DNA of 64,000 nucleotides. It comes from Typhlomys cinereus (lineage: Eukaryota; Chordata; Mammalia; Rodentia; Platacanthomyidae). Location of the stretch: positions 5,708,630 to 5,772,629 of the forward strand of contig JALPQD010000075.1 of the NCBI GenBank assembly GCA_023101885.1. The letters run 5' to 3'. The translations under genes were made by a program, and so were the position numbers. Below are positions 44,481 to 55,835 of this stretch, one piece after another (position 1 is the first letter of the stretch; each line of letters begins with the position of its first letter). A model generated the notes under the pieces. It saw only the letters and a program-made list of their open reading frames with translations. It did not search any database and had not been told where the DNA came from.

Positions 44481-46439
44481 TTTTCTTTTTTTCTTATTAC
44501 GATGTCATACCAAGCTCTCTTTCCCAATGGTTTTATTATTTTGTTGAAAAAAATGTCTAAGTCTGAACTTTGACTTGACACATGAAAAGCAGTGAAAGCC
44601 AAACAAGATGCTCAGTGAGGAGGATGCGTGTTATCTCACTGTCATCAATTCTGTGCTGTTTCACTTAAATGAGCGAGGGCTTCACATTGCTCCTTCTAGT
44701 TCTGTTTCCCTGAGTAGGTAGTAGTTGTAGAATTTTCTATTACATTACTTGGTAAAAACATTTTAGAATTCCACTGAATCTGCAAAGCATTTTCAGAGTG
44801 CTGTGTGCATTATATGACAGATCGCTCATGTCTTCAGAATGAAATCCACTAGTTAGTTCAGTTTGCAGAAAAACAGTCTATTTTGAAAATAGGAAAGAGG
44901 AAAACTGGTCAGTGACCTGGTACGCTATTGCGAGCTTCTTCACTGGTGGTTCTTTTCATTGCTATAAAATGCTGGTCTCCTGCAAAGCTCGTCGAGCTAA
45001 GATCTCCTTTAGAGTGGACACCTGAATTTCATAAATCTCTATCACAAAGTTACATTTTCTGTGCAGAGCAAGAGCTGTCAGGAAGAAGGTAATGAAGAAG
45101 AATAGCTTGACAGAGGGAGTTAATGAGATCCAGCTGTTCTGTGCTACTTGCTGATAAGGCTTTGTCTTAAGTTTACAATAGAGAAAGTTTGGGAAAAGGC
45201 TAAAAATTCATATACAGGAAGTGAAGGCCTTTACATTTTATTTGTTCAATTTCCTCTAACTCTTGCAATTATGTTTATAACAAGTTTAACATTCAAAATG
45301 TTCTAATGCATCACTGTGAAACTTTAAAAATAGAACTTAAGTCACTTTAGAAAGTGTAGAAATATTGCACCTTGGGGAAAACCTATTTGGGCTCACTGCA
45401 TGTTCAGATAAGACAAACCAGGAAAACTAGGAGATTGTTAAATGTTTACTATAATTGTATATCATTATTATTTATGAAAGAGAAGAGAGCCTTTTCTGAT
45501 GGGGGAATGGCACACATGTCTTTCTAACATAGTAAACTACAATAAAAATAGAGAATGGAGAATATAAAACTCTAAACAAGCTGTATTTTATTCAAGACTC
45601 AGGTGCCAGGACCAGTGCTTTTGTGTCCTAATCTGTTATTTGCTTAGTGAGGTATGCAAAATGCAAAATAGTATGGGGGAAACCTGACATTTCTAAGGAC
45701 AGAAATTCAGGATGAAACCCTTGTTTGCTAAGGGAAGTTCCTGGGAAGGTCACTTAAAGCCAAGCAATGAAGTCTCTTGGGAAAGAAGTTCATCCTTGGA
45801 CATGAGAACACTCACTACTGCAGAGGAGCCAAAGAGTTAAAGCTACAGCTAAAGCCAGCCCCTCCAGTTCTCTCAGGCTAATGAAGCCTTCCAACCAGAC
45901 TTCCCAGTCCAGCGAGCGAGCGGGGGTGACTTGTGATGTGCGCATGCGAGGACTCTGCCCAGGACCTACTCTGCTCAGCATGCATGCCTCAGGGGAAGCT
46001 GACCTGGGCCTCACACAAAGCAGATGCAGGGCTGGGAGCCCCAGGCTCCACTTCCAGCCAAGTTCTTCCGAAGAGCTTGATAGACACCAAAAATGCTTTA
46101 CTGGGGGTGGGGTGGGGGGTGGGGAACTAAGGTTAGATAGAGACAGGTACCTGCTGGAGGTGTTTTATGTCCTGGGTGCCAGCTTCCCAGCAGTTGAACT
46201 TAACGGAATGTTTAGACCTTGCAGGAAGCCTCCAGACTCAGGAAAAGGTAATAAAAGCAAAAAGGGAGGGGCGCTGTGCGCCTTCCCCAACAGGCTTCTC
46301 CAACATCTCATGTTACAAATTTGCAAACTAATTACTTAGAGCCAGACATATTAAAAATTTCCCTTTACAAGTAAGTGAATACAGATAGATTCAAAATAGA
46401 GTGTGGCTCCAGACTTAGATAGGGCTCTGAATTTAAAAG
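44481..46439. other. 2 kb unique sequence
   Basis: No repeat was identified apart from the G-rich motif noted separately. The longest frame (45881-46339, 152 codons) is not recognisable as a protein and runs through the G-rich motif. 44.6-45.2 kb could also be under constraint, but this cannot be judged here. Confidence 0.4.
46103..46124 (+). other. G-quadruplex-forming motif
   Basis: Four G runs of 5, 4, 6 and 4 bases are separated by single T residues. This fits the canonical G3+N1-7 pattern with the shortest loops, which is known to favour very stable parallel quadruplexes. Confidence 0.85.
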
Positions 46440-46800
46440 TCTAATTAAGGCGAATGAATCCTGTTTGCCATGTAGTTCTCTCAAACACTAGCATTATTAA
46501 AATTACTCCTAACAACTTAATTGATTTAACCAATACCTCAAGTAAAGACTATGCAGTAATTAGTTCAGGCGGCAGAAGTTGGGATATCAGGGGTGACGAG
46601 GTTTGCTATAATGACTCTGCCTATTTTTTTTTCTCCACATAAATTTATCTCCATGAAATAAAAGGGCTTGACAATTTTTCTTCAAAGACATGGTGGTGGA
46701 AATAAACCATCCAAGACAGCAAAGGTGCTCATTTATATATATATGATGATGCCTACATTACCATTAATACTTGGACAGGAGGTAAGGGATGTTTTTGCCT
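46440..46800. promoter_or_regulatory. Candidate conserved non-coding element E1
   Basis: AT-rich, repeat-free block dense in homeodomain-like words: ATTATTAAAATTACTCC, CTTAATTGATTTAACCAAT and TAATTAG at 46557-46563. A short TA run lies at about 46734-46743. The overall texture is typical of enhancers in gene deserts. Inferred, not demonstrated. Confidence 0.4.
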
Positions 46801-46829
46801 TCTCTCCCTAGCAAAAGGGAAGGGGTTAG

Positions 46830-47300
46830 GGCAGCGTTTGGTGACTCATCCTTTGGAACATCATTCCAAGTGTGATTTACTTAATATAGCCCTATAAATC
46901 ACCTAATGCAGAAATAATCTCAAGATCTTCATGTAAACACAGCTATTAAAATATTACAATTACTTTGTTTGTTTAGCGCTCGTAAGGTCTACTTCATCTC
47001 AAGGTAAACAGCTTCTTCCCTGAGGTGGGGCGCCCAAAGCAGCGTCCAGATTACATGCTCCTCCAGGAATGCTGCGCCCACACAAACGCTGCAGTGACTA
47101 TGTATCGCGGCCAGCGTGTGCCTAGGACCGAGAGGGTTATGCCTTTGTCAGCTGAGATCTGTCTCTGCCCTCGAGTTGCTGTGCTGGCTTGGAAGCCTAA
47201 TTCGTTTAGCATTATACTTAGCTACACGTAGCCAAGTTGGCAATTAAGGCTACAGAGACATTTTCAGCTCAAGAAGAAAGAAGTCAGTATGATCTCTGAC
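46830..47300. promoter_or_regulatory. Candidate conserved non-coding element E2
   Basis: Contains CAATTACTTTG followed by a FOX-like TTGTTTGTTTA at 46965-46975, and a CpG-containing middle part (about 47020-47170) that has not decayed to TpG, which is somewhat unusual for neutral rodent DNA. No coding frame above 68 codons. Confidence 0.38.
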
Positions 47301-47539
47301 TACATTTGTTTTTGGGATTTGCTCTGTGACAGCCACAAGGCATTTATTTTTAAGCAAAAAGTGAACCAGGAGATGTGGGTTATATATACCTTTTGGTAAT
47401 ACTTATTTTTGGCTCATAAGACTGAACTTTGTATAGAGTGGTAACCTGTGACTGTAAGCACATCCTCTCGATTAGTCCTGGGCTAAAAACTGTAAACCAC
47501 CTACAATTATTAGCATGATCCCTAACCTCTATAAGGTGG

Positions 47540-47830
47540 TAATCCAGTATTGGTTGTTAGCTGTCAAATTTATTTCCCTTTGGTGAAATATACCCTGTAT
47601 TTAATTAGGAGTCATTCTTGATACTTTATGGAGCTGTGCCCAAGTGTTGTGGCTTTAACATTTAACCCCTGACCCTTAAATATTTACCAGCTTTTAAAAT
47701 GGTTGTGTACAATTATCCCTTCAAGTATGTCTCAGATCCATCATTCTGACCATTCTGGGCCGTTCAGTTAGATGCACTGCTGTAACTGATGCTAGATGTG
47801 GACAATAAAAGCTTCAACGGAGAAGTTGAA
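47540..47830. promoter_or_regulatory. Candidate conserved non-coding element E3
   Basis: Contains TGTATTTAATTAGGAGTCAT, AACCCCTGACCCTTAAATAT and TGTACAATTATCCC. Repeat-free. The two preceding blocks lie within 1.1 kb, so E1-E3 may be one regulatory cluster. Inferred. Confidence 0.33.
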
Positions 47831-50800
47831 AGCACTGGATGTGGACATACCACCCATGGAAGGATGGGCAGCGGCCACACAGGCGTGCAGCAGCCCCCTG
47901 AGCCCTGTGGGGACTCAGAAGCTGAGCCACTTTCAACTCAGTCATGAAAGGGATGCTATGGGAACGACTCTCCTTTTTGAAGTCAACGTCACTGAGAGTT
48001 AAGATTTGGAAGTGCATTTTTAAAAAGTGCCCAAAGTTTTTCTAGGCCACAAGATGCCTCAAAAGAAGTACTGCAAGAAAGGGACCTTTTTCAACTCTGG
48101 TGTGAAGCTCCTACAATAATTATATGACATAAGCCTCCTTCCACTTTTTAAATTTTAGAAATGTATTGCAATCTGAATACTAGGGAAGAAAAGGCCCCTA
48201 CAAAGCAACATTCAATTCTAAAATGTAAAAATACGCTGATCTCGTTCTGATGACCCTGTGCATCTGGAAGGAGCCGAACTTCAGGGGCACGACCACCTGC
48301 CTTAATTACTTTCAGAACACAGGGCGGATGCCCCACGTGTAGCAGGTCCTCAATCGACACAGCAGATGCACAACTTGCAGGTCAAACACACCAACCAGAG
48401 ATGTTAATTAGGGTTTTGCAAGTAGAAAGAAGTGAAGGAATCAGAGCGAGAAGCAGCGAGACATGCACGTGTGCGCTACTACTGGTGGCCACTACGCTGA
48501 TTCCTAATCAAGTTCAGGTGGTGGCTTCTGATGACTGAGACCAAAGTGTGGACCATCTCCTCTTCTAAGTGGTACACAAGTGGAGGCTGTGGGTTGGGTC
48601 AGCTGACTCAGCAGCTTGTGGAATAGCCGAAGGAGCTGGTCCCGAGGACACTCTGCAAGGCATTCAAGTGGCTCCGTGGTAGGTTGGTTCTCCTGAATGT
48701 GGCCATCAGTTATTATTATTATTATCGCTGTTATCATTATTGTAGTAAACTACTATATCATCGGGTCACACTGCATGCACAGTACAAGTTAAAAAGCATG
48801 GACTGGGATTTATTAGTCAAATCTCTTTTATGTTTCCCCCAAGGAAGACACAGAGTACACAGTACACAAATTTTCGGCATCAGAGACTGCATCCTTGGTG
48901 GTGTTCTCCAAGCTTTATCAAGTCAGGTTTTAGTAAGGGAAAAGATACTAAGCCGTAAAATGACACGGCCACTAAGTTCGGACGTTTGTTTTTTGGGAGT
49001 GCAAACATGTTGGAATTGCTAAAAAGGAAAGCAGATTCTCTTCTATAAGTCCTTACTTTCAGGACATCCCACAATTATTTCAAGGTTTTGTTGGGTCTTA
49101 GTTCAAGGTGGACTTCTTGTAGGGAGGAGGTTCTAGTTGCTTGCAAGAAACTCGATCCTGGAGAACAGTAAGGTTTTATCCCAAACTCTAACTGTAAAAA
49201 GAGACTTACATGAATGAAACACTTCCTAAGTAGCTGAGAACCACGTGACGAGGTTTCTGAAACCACTGATTCTTACTAAGGATCCAATTAAAACCCAACA
49301 GATAATTTTTAATGAGCCACTGTTTTACATCTTCGAACAAGTGCTATTATTCATGAAACATCATTTTCACAAACTTGAAAAGCTATCACTAAGAAACAGA
49401 ATAAATCTAATATTTTAGACATCTGTATTTTTTTGCTAAAATGTCACTTCCATAGAAATCTCCATCATAATATGTAGAAATAAGGATATGTGGGCATAGA
49501 GAGAGGGAAGGAAGGAGACTGGGAAAAACAACTGACACAGGTGCTTGAGATAGCCCGAGACCTGGGCCTTATTCTGACTCCTTCCTCCTTCCTTTTCCAT
49601 TCATGTTTTCCCAAGGACGATGCACGAGTACACAGCACACGCAGTATGGGCATCAGGACTCTGCGGCCACCTTGGGAGGTCGCTGGAATGCCGCTTTGCC
49701 CGCCTGCTGTTTCAGGAGCTTCCTCCTCAGGTCTGGATACTCCCAAGAGTGATGTTCACACGCCTGTGCTTTTCCCTCACGCTCCTCTCAGACTCTAACC
49801 ATTCTTCACGGTCCTGACTTAGGGGTCTCTCCAAAAGGCATTTTTACTTCATACCTCTGAACTTTCAGAAGCAGTGAGTTAGGTTTTCTTTTTTCCTGAC
49901 CTAATTTTACCCTTCGAAGCTTCAGCATGAAACTGTGCTCCTCCCAGAAGTCATCTGTACCGACTGTTGAGATGGCCGGGATACAGTCCATCACCTGCCA
50001 GCTAAGGAGACCAGTGCCGCCAAGGATGTCACCCTTACAATTGTGTCTCATAGGGGCGCACTTACAGGCCTAGTCTAGGGCCACTAGAGCACACGTGTTC
50101 CTTTGACTGACCAACAGTACAGCTGTAGCCAGTGAGATGTGAGAGAGGGCTTTCAAAATCTTCTGGGAAATCCAGGCAAAGTTTTTTCAGAAGAGTATGG
50201 CTTTCACTACCCTTGATCGCTGTCCTATGACCACAATAGAACCACACTGTGAACAGTAGAGACAAGAGAGCATGAGTCAGCAGAACTTTGCATCAGCCAA
50301 AAGGAAGATCTAGTCCACTTTCTGGTAATGTGACACAGGAGATAACATGGTTAAGACCAACATGATTCACATTTTCTGGAACTTGCAGGAAGGTAAACAT
50401 AGCTTTTTATATTTTACTTTAAGTTTTACTTTCAAAGGCTACAATGAGATACATAGATTATAACAAAGTCCTCTTGCCTGCCTGAGTTCTGCCTAGGGGA
50501 CAGATAAAGGGTAAGCCGGTAACATGTCAGAAACAAATGTTCCCATAACCAATGTATCCCCTTCATAGTGGTGGGAGCTACCAGTTCTAGAACATATGTC
50601 CGTCACGCGCAAAGCAGGCAACACTCATGAGGGTCACCAGAGACATCTGTCGACTCTGCTGTATCCACAGCCAGGGTGGGAAAGCTGCAGAGTAGAAACA
50701 GGTGCGGTACAGGGGCTTTCTCCAACGCAAGGGCTTATGCTGAGTAAAACCAACCATCTAAGCAGAGGGAAGCTCCACAACACAGGCTTTTCCGAAATAA

Positions 50801-51299
50801 GAAATGGGATAGAGGGGAGAGGAGTAGAATCTCCAAGCCTACATGACCTGCAGGGAGCTGCGGTGTCAACTTTCTATACACAGACTTCAATTACCTCCGG
50901 CAACTCCCCCTTCACCCCCCTGCTTTGTCAAAAAGCTTTGCTTTCTGGATGAGTATGTAGGTAATCATGACAAGAACTAGGAATTCTTGGAATGCATACT
51001 GTCTACACTTGAAGTTTTTGCTGCTTATCACTTTTTTTTTAAATTTAGCATGAGTTTTTCTAAATCCAGTGGCAGATACTGATGATCAGAGAAATTATTT
51101 AAAAATTTTGTATCTGAAAATAAGGTGTCTTTTTCCTTGAGGAATCTGAAAAAAATAATTTTATAAGTGTCTTTTTGATTGTTTAAAATATTTTGGTCTA
51201 CAATTACACGAAAGAAAATGTAATACAAATTGTGTGTACTGTATCAAGCAACTTTTGGTGACATTAATATGAAAGTATGAAAGTACTTTTCAAAACAAT
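47831..51299. other. 3.5 kb unique sequence with a short (TTA)n
   Basis: A TTA/TTATCA-rich run lies at 48711-48740. No gene, RNA or transposon was recognised. Frames up to 118 codons (50596-50952) have no recognisable domain. Confidence 0.4.
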
Positions 51300-51328
51300 T
51301 GCCTCAAATTCAAGTACATTTAATCCTT

Positions 51329-51406
51329 CCTTCTTTCCTTCCTCCTCCTTCCTCCTCCTCTTCTCTCTCTTAGTTTCTCTTTCTTACTCTCGCTTTCTCT
51401 CTTTCC
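51329..51406. repeat. Polypyrimidine tract
   Basis: CTTCC/CTCCT and CTCT-rich sequence adjoining the tail of the following antisense SINE. Confidence 0.85.
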
Positions 51407-51602
51407 GTGGTATCAGATGGCCCAAGCTTGTCTCAAACTTGGTATGTTGCTCAACTTTCGATCGTCCTGCCACTACCACCTGAGTTCTGGGATTATAGGC
51501 ATGTGCCGGCACAAGTGATTTATTCAGTGCTGGGAATGGAACTTGGGGCTTCATACGTGACAGGTAAGTGTGCTCCCAGTGGGGCGACATCCACAACCCC
51601 AA
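51407..51602 (-). mobile_element. B4-type SINE (ID then B1), minus strand
   Basis: On the minus strand from 51602: GGGGTTGTGGATGTCGCCCC (ID head), TATGAAGCCCCAAGTTCCAT and TCCCAGCACTGAATAAATCA (ID end), then GTGCCGGCACATGCCTATAA, TCCCAGAACTCAGGTGGTAG, and GTTTGAGACAAGCTTGGGCC (B1). The two-part order is explicit here. Confidence 0.8.
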
Positions 51603-52404
51603 ACATGTAGTTTTATAGTTAGGTTAACTTATTTCTCAAACAACTTCCTTTAAATAGAAGAAATAAACAATAGCATCACAACACTTTTTCATGTAAATGA
51701 TAATGACTAAATGAAGTGAAATGGAAATTGGATCTTAGAGAGATCTTTAGGTTTTACTATTCCCAGCAGTAAATGTTGCTAAAGCTTAAAGTGTTTAAAT
51801 CATGTATTCTTAATATTTTTCTCATGTGCAAACAGATTATAAAATGTGACTCTAGTTACAGAAGTAAAGTAGAAACATCTGAAATAATGGTAAGACAAAT
51901 TGTTCTCATGTCACGCAGAATTTTCATCTAGATTGAGGCAATTCGTCAACGCCATCACACAACTCTTAGATGATTTCTCTACTGGACATTCAAAGTAAAA
52001 GAAGTGACTTACATAAGGTCGCAGGCTGAGTTCATGGCAGAAAGTGTAACAGATTTCACAGCCAGTTTATATACATATTCAAGGCTATGCTTATAAAAAG
52101 GGAATGGGATGGAAAATAGTAAGGGGTGAAAACATGTATTCATTAATTGTTTTTGCATATGAAACTTAAAAAAGATTGTGTTTTTGTTTTTAGATTATCT
52201 TGACACCACTATTAAAGATGAATACAGTTACAGATACATACACAATATACAGAAATATAAGTATAGAAAATGTATATAAGGTTATAGTAGCATGATGCTC
52301 AGGTCATAAATGCACTGTTAACTGCTTCATTGTTCCTGCATATTAAATGGATATCTAACTTCCCCCAGAATACTGATATATCTATAATGGTTTGGAACTT
52401 ACAC
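51603..52404. other. Unique AT-rich sequence with possible MIR remnant
   Basis: AAGAAGTGACTTACATAAGG and TCGCAGGCTGAGTTCATGGC near 51999-52040 resemble antisense MIR, but the match is short. Nothing else recognised. Confidence 0.35.
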
Positions 52405-52493
52405 TTCTTTATTTGTTGGTGCTGGCACTGGAATTGAAGGTCTTACCCTGGCTAAATACAAGCTCTACCACTAAACCACATCTCCAATCCTTC
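52405..52493 (-). mobile_element. ID-type SINE, minus strand
   Basis: The plus strand reads GTTGGTGCTGGCACTGGAAT, TGAAGGTCTTACCCTGGCTA, ACAAGCTCTACCACTAAACC and ACATCTCCAATCC, the complement of an ID element from B box to head. Confidence 0.75.
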
Positions 52494-53295
52494 ATTATTT
52501 TAATCTGCTCACTGGGCACCCTTTTGCTAAATGCTCTAAGTCTTCACATGGTTTGAACTCCAGACCTACAATGGAGAAGCCACCTGCCTGTGGTTTCCTT
52601 GATAAAGGGCGTGGGCAACCAGAGCAGGGGCCAGATGCCATGATTTCTTTCTGATGCCCTACAGCTCTTGAAGCGAAGCAAAAGAAACAAAACTGCAAAA
52701 CTCAGTTTCAATGAGCCATAATTTAATTAAAATGTTAAATATTTCTCTGTAGAAGACAAAGGGATAAAATTCTGAGTTACAGGCAATAGGGAAATGGTTT
52801 GGGTGGCATGAAACCACACAGAGGACAGCGTCTGCTTTTGACATACAAGACTGCAAACCTCCTATCTGTTTCCTTAGCTGAACTGTAACAATTAAAACTG
52901 TAGTCTAGAAAGAAGGACCGAGCCAGGCCAATCATGTGCTAACAGGTACTTCCTGTGATTTACTCACAAGTTAAGCAAATATTCAATGAGTATTTGTAAA
53001 TTTGAATATGAGGTATACTTAAGGTCTATTTTTGATATTTAACAAATAGTAAATAATTGAAAAAATAGTGGTTTTTAGAAAAAAAATCTGATAATGCAAA
53101 CCTAAAGGAATATAACCAATAGAAATATGTAAATTAAGTGGTTTCACAGTCATACCTCTCTAAGCCACATGTACTACTGTACAGGCAGCGTAGGGAAGAA
53201 GGAACTTGGTGATGTGAGTTCTATAGTGACTTTTCTTGAAGGAAGTGACACAGGATAAAGAAGGAATAACACTCATTTCTTTTATTCACTGGACT
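52494..53295. other. Unique sequence, nothing recognised
   Basis: AT-rich; no repeat or coding evidence. Confidence 0.4.
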
Positions 53296-53331
53296 CAGAA
53301 AAGTTTTTTTTTATTCAATTGTGCATGTGTG

Positions 53332-53381
<50 letters not shown>

Positions 53382-53604
53382 GAACCATGGGCGAATTCGG
53401 GAACCACCATGGACGCCTCCACCTCCTTCTTGTTTATTCTGCCCAGGGATTCACAGGCTCCACCCTACCAGGACCAGAAACGCAGGCCGCCCCGGTTTCT
53501 GCCTGGCATCTATAGGTGGGGTCTAGGATGCGAACTCAGGACCTTCCGCCTGCAAGGCAGAGGCTTGACCCCTGAGCCACCTCTCCAGTCCCCCAGAAAA
53601 GTTT
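53296..53604 (-). mobile_element. B2-like SINE (body variant 2) with (TG)n, minus strand, 11 bp target duplication
   Basis: On the minus strand it starts GGGGGACTGGAGAGGTGGCT at about 53594, then GTCCTGAGTTCGCATCCTAG, GGTCCTGGTAGGGTGGAGCC, GGAGGTGGAGGCGTCCATGG, TGGTTCCCGAATTCGCCCAT and a TG/CA run (53336-53374). Perfect flanking repeats CAGAAAAGTTT lie at 53296-53306 and 53594-53604. It pairs with the copy at 27.1 kb, which lacks about 12 bases present here (TGTTTATTCTGC region, 53430-53442). Confidence 0.95.
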
Positions 53605-54369
53605 GTTGACATAAGCTCGTGAAAAGTCTTTATGTGCAACTAGTTTTGAATCTCTGGTAAATGTCTCTAGTTGTACAGAATGAAGTAATATCACTGTAGA
53701 AACAAATTGAAGAACTGCTGTTGTTATATTTTTAGTCTGAATTTAACTTTCCCAAATCTTTTCTGCTAATTCTAAATAGTATATAACAAGAAATACCCTA
53801 GCATATGCAGAGAATCAGTAGCTCAGCTGTTCTTTGCTATATCATATAAAAAGCAACATCATCAAGATTTTTATTACTATGTGATTTGCAATCCTTTCTC
53901 TCTTGCTAACAAAGAACTTTTCAAAACCCTTCGTGGAGCTAAATTACTAAGAAAAAGTGGTTGTTCTTTGCAAAATAAGAGTTTTTTCACAAGAAGGATG
54001 TTAAGTCTTAAAGAGCTTTTGTACCCTAAGACATTGGCCCCATGCAAGACACTGTTTGTTTCCCTCGGGTTCTCTGTGTTCTCATGTAGAATCTCCTTTT
54101 CCTCATTGTGTATTTATCCTGCTCCTCTTCTCACAGGTCTGGGCCTCCTACTTGCTACTTCCAATAGGCTTGAGCTGGCAGCAAGCAGATGGCAAACTCT
54201 TGAATAGTTTTTCTCGTGCCAAGCTGCTATCAGATATAAATACATTCCCAGACTGTGTTAGAAGCCAATCCTTTCTGGTTTCGCTTCAGTGTCTATTACT
54301 CCAGTTGTGTTTATTAAGACCTCATTACGATGGACATAGTGTAAAAACACATGCCGTAGTGAGGCTCTT
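53605..54369. other. Unique sequence, nothing recognised
   Basis: Frames of 108 and 111 codons at 53881-54391 are in different registers of the same stretch and have no recognisable domain. Confidence 0.4.
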
Positions 54370-54600
54370 CTCTTGCTCACAGTACAACTGACATCTCAGT
54401 CTACAAGTGCTGTTCTTTATCTTGGTCAGTTTTCAATTAATTTACAATGCTGGCTTGTTTATCAGAACTGGAAATGGGCCAGGCCTTCAGGGCATTTGAT
54501 GAGCTTTACAGTAACCCTGAATACACCTGTTAATTTTGCCTCTGGGCAAACAGTTGAAAACTCCACAGCTATTTCCTCAAATTGGGTGGAAACAAAGAAA
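54370..54600. promoter_or_regulatory. Candidate conserved non-coding element F1
   Basis: Repeat-free. It has TTTTCAATTAATTTACAATG at about 54428-54447 (homeodomain- and SOX-like words), GGCTTGTTTATCAG, and CACCTGTTAATTTTGCC near 54524. A T run follows at 54606-54623. Inferred. Confidence 0.38.
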
Positions 54601-55009
54601 CATGAGTTTTTTTTTTTTTTTTAAAGGTTAGATTAGGGAATTGGAGATGCATTAATTCAGAAAGCGAACAGGGTCAAATGAGGGCTAGGAGGCTAATAAG
54701 CACAGAGCACACAGCAGAAAGCCCCCAGCAGGGTAAGAGTTCACTCAATTTACCCGGCGATCTATTCCAGACACAGTCAATGATACATTATTGGATCCAG
54801 ACCTGCAACTGCTTCCTAAGACCAACCGTGTGAGTATCACTGGCCTCCCTGTGCTGCTACCCAAACCTGTCTGCAGGGCCGGCTTGCTCAGCTGGCAACC
54901 CTCTGACTTTTGTTCTCCACGATGCTCCCTTGCACTCCCCTCTCTGCTGTGGGAATTAGGCAGAACCACCACCATGCAAACCGCAGAACACCCAAGTTGA
55001 TCCTACTCG

Positions 55010-55440
55010 ATGAGATTTTTAGTACTTTATTACACAGAAAGCCAAGCTCAGGGATAACAGACTATAAACAACAGCAAATGCTCTATTGAGCAGGCCGCAC
55101 AAGGTTAAGGACTGTGAGAGATTTACTGGAGGGGTTATGGACAGGAATGTTCATCAATCAAACACTCTTCTTATACATTAGAAAATCTGGAAAAAGATGA
55201 AGAAAAGGAATGGATATGTCATTTTGGTTAAGATATTTATACAGCTCATACGCCTGTTTCAAACAATGAGAAGGCTGAGTGATTAACCACAATTAAAACG
55301 ATCTTCCAATGTTTTAATTATCATTAACGTGGAGACCTGTAAGGCTGAGGAAACATACATTTTATTGCAACAAGAAGAAACTTTTAGGTGTTTGCTGATA
55401 TCATTTCAACATTTAATGATCTAAGTACATTTGGCATACT
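55010..55440. promoter_or_regulatory. Candidate conserved non-coding element F2
   Basis: Repeat-free and AT-rich, with a GATTAACCACAATTAAAACG word cluster. A perfect inverted repeat has AATTAAAAC at 55291-55299 and GTTTTAATT at 55311-55319 with an 11-base loop, followed by ATCATTAACG. Inferred regulatory role. Confidence 0.36.
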
Positions 55441-55730
55441 TAGCATACTCACATTAACAGAGTTTACTAGAATAACATACTTCATTAAAATGTGAACCCT
55501 GGGCATGGATCTGCTTTATGCCCATACTGTCTGTTTTCAAACACTGTACAGCAGCCCTGCAAAAATGAATAACACAGCATGCACACTACAGAAGTATGTG
55601 TTGCAGGGCTATAACGTGGTCAAGGCGACGAGGAGATCCAATGCTTACGCAGTATGCAGCTTTCTCTTGCCTGGTATTCTACCACTAAAAGCCCTGTACA
55701 GAACAAGTAATAACTAAAGAGGCAAAATCT

Positions 55731-55835
55731 GGGCTTGGGGTGGTAGAGCTGGGCGTGGTGTGGTAGAGCTGGGCGTGGTGTGGTGAGTGCTTGCCTAGCA
55801 CACACGAGGGCTTTACTCTGATTCTCAGCATTGCA
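55731..55835 (+). mobile_element. ID-type SINE with internal 20 bp tandem duplication, plus strand
   Basis: GGGCTTGGGGTGGTAGAGCT leads into two perfect copies of TGGTAGAGCTGGGCGTGGTG at 55741-55760 and 55761-55780, then GTGAGTGCTTGCCTAGCACA, CACGAGGGCTTTACTCTGAT and TCTCAGCATTGCAGAACAGG. This is an ID element (AGCGCTTGCCTAGCA core) whose head region has been rearranged. No coding role. Confidence 0.7.

Noticed and set aside
45881..46339. 152-codon plus-strand frame
   Set aside because: No recognisable domain. It crosses the G-quadruplex motif, and its length is expected by chance in 64 kb.
53319..53609. 96-codon frame, and the similar frame at 27077-27433
   Set aside because: Both translate the same antisense SINE sequence. 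Their similarity reflects shared transposon ancestry.
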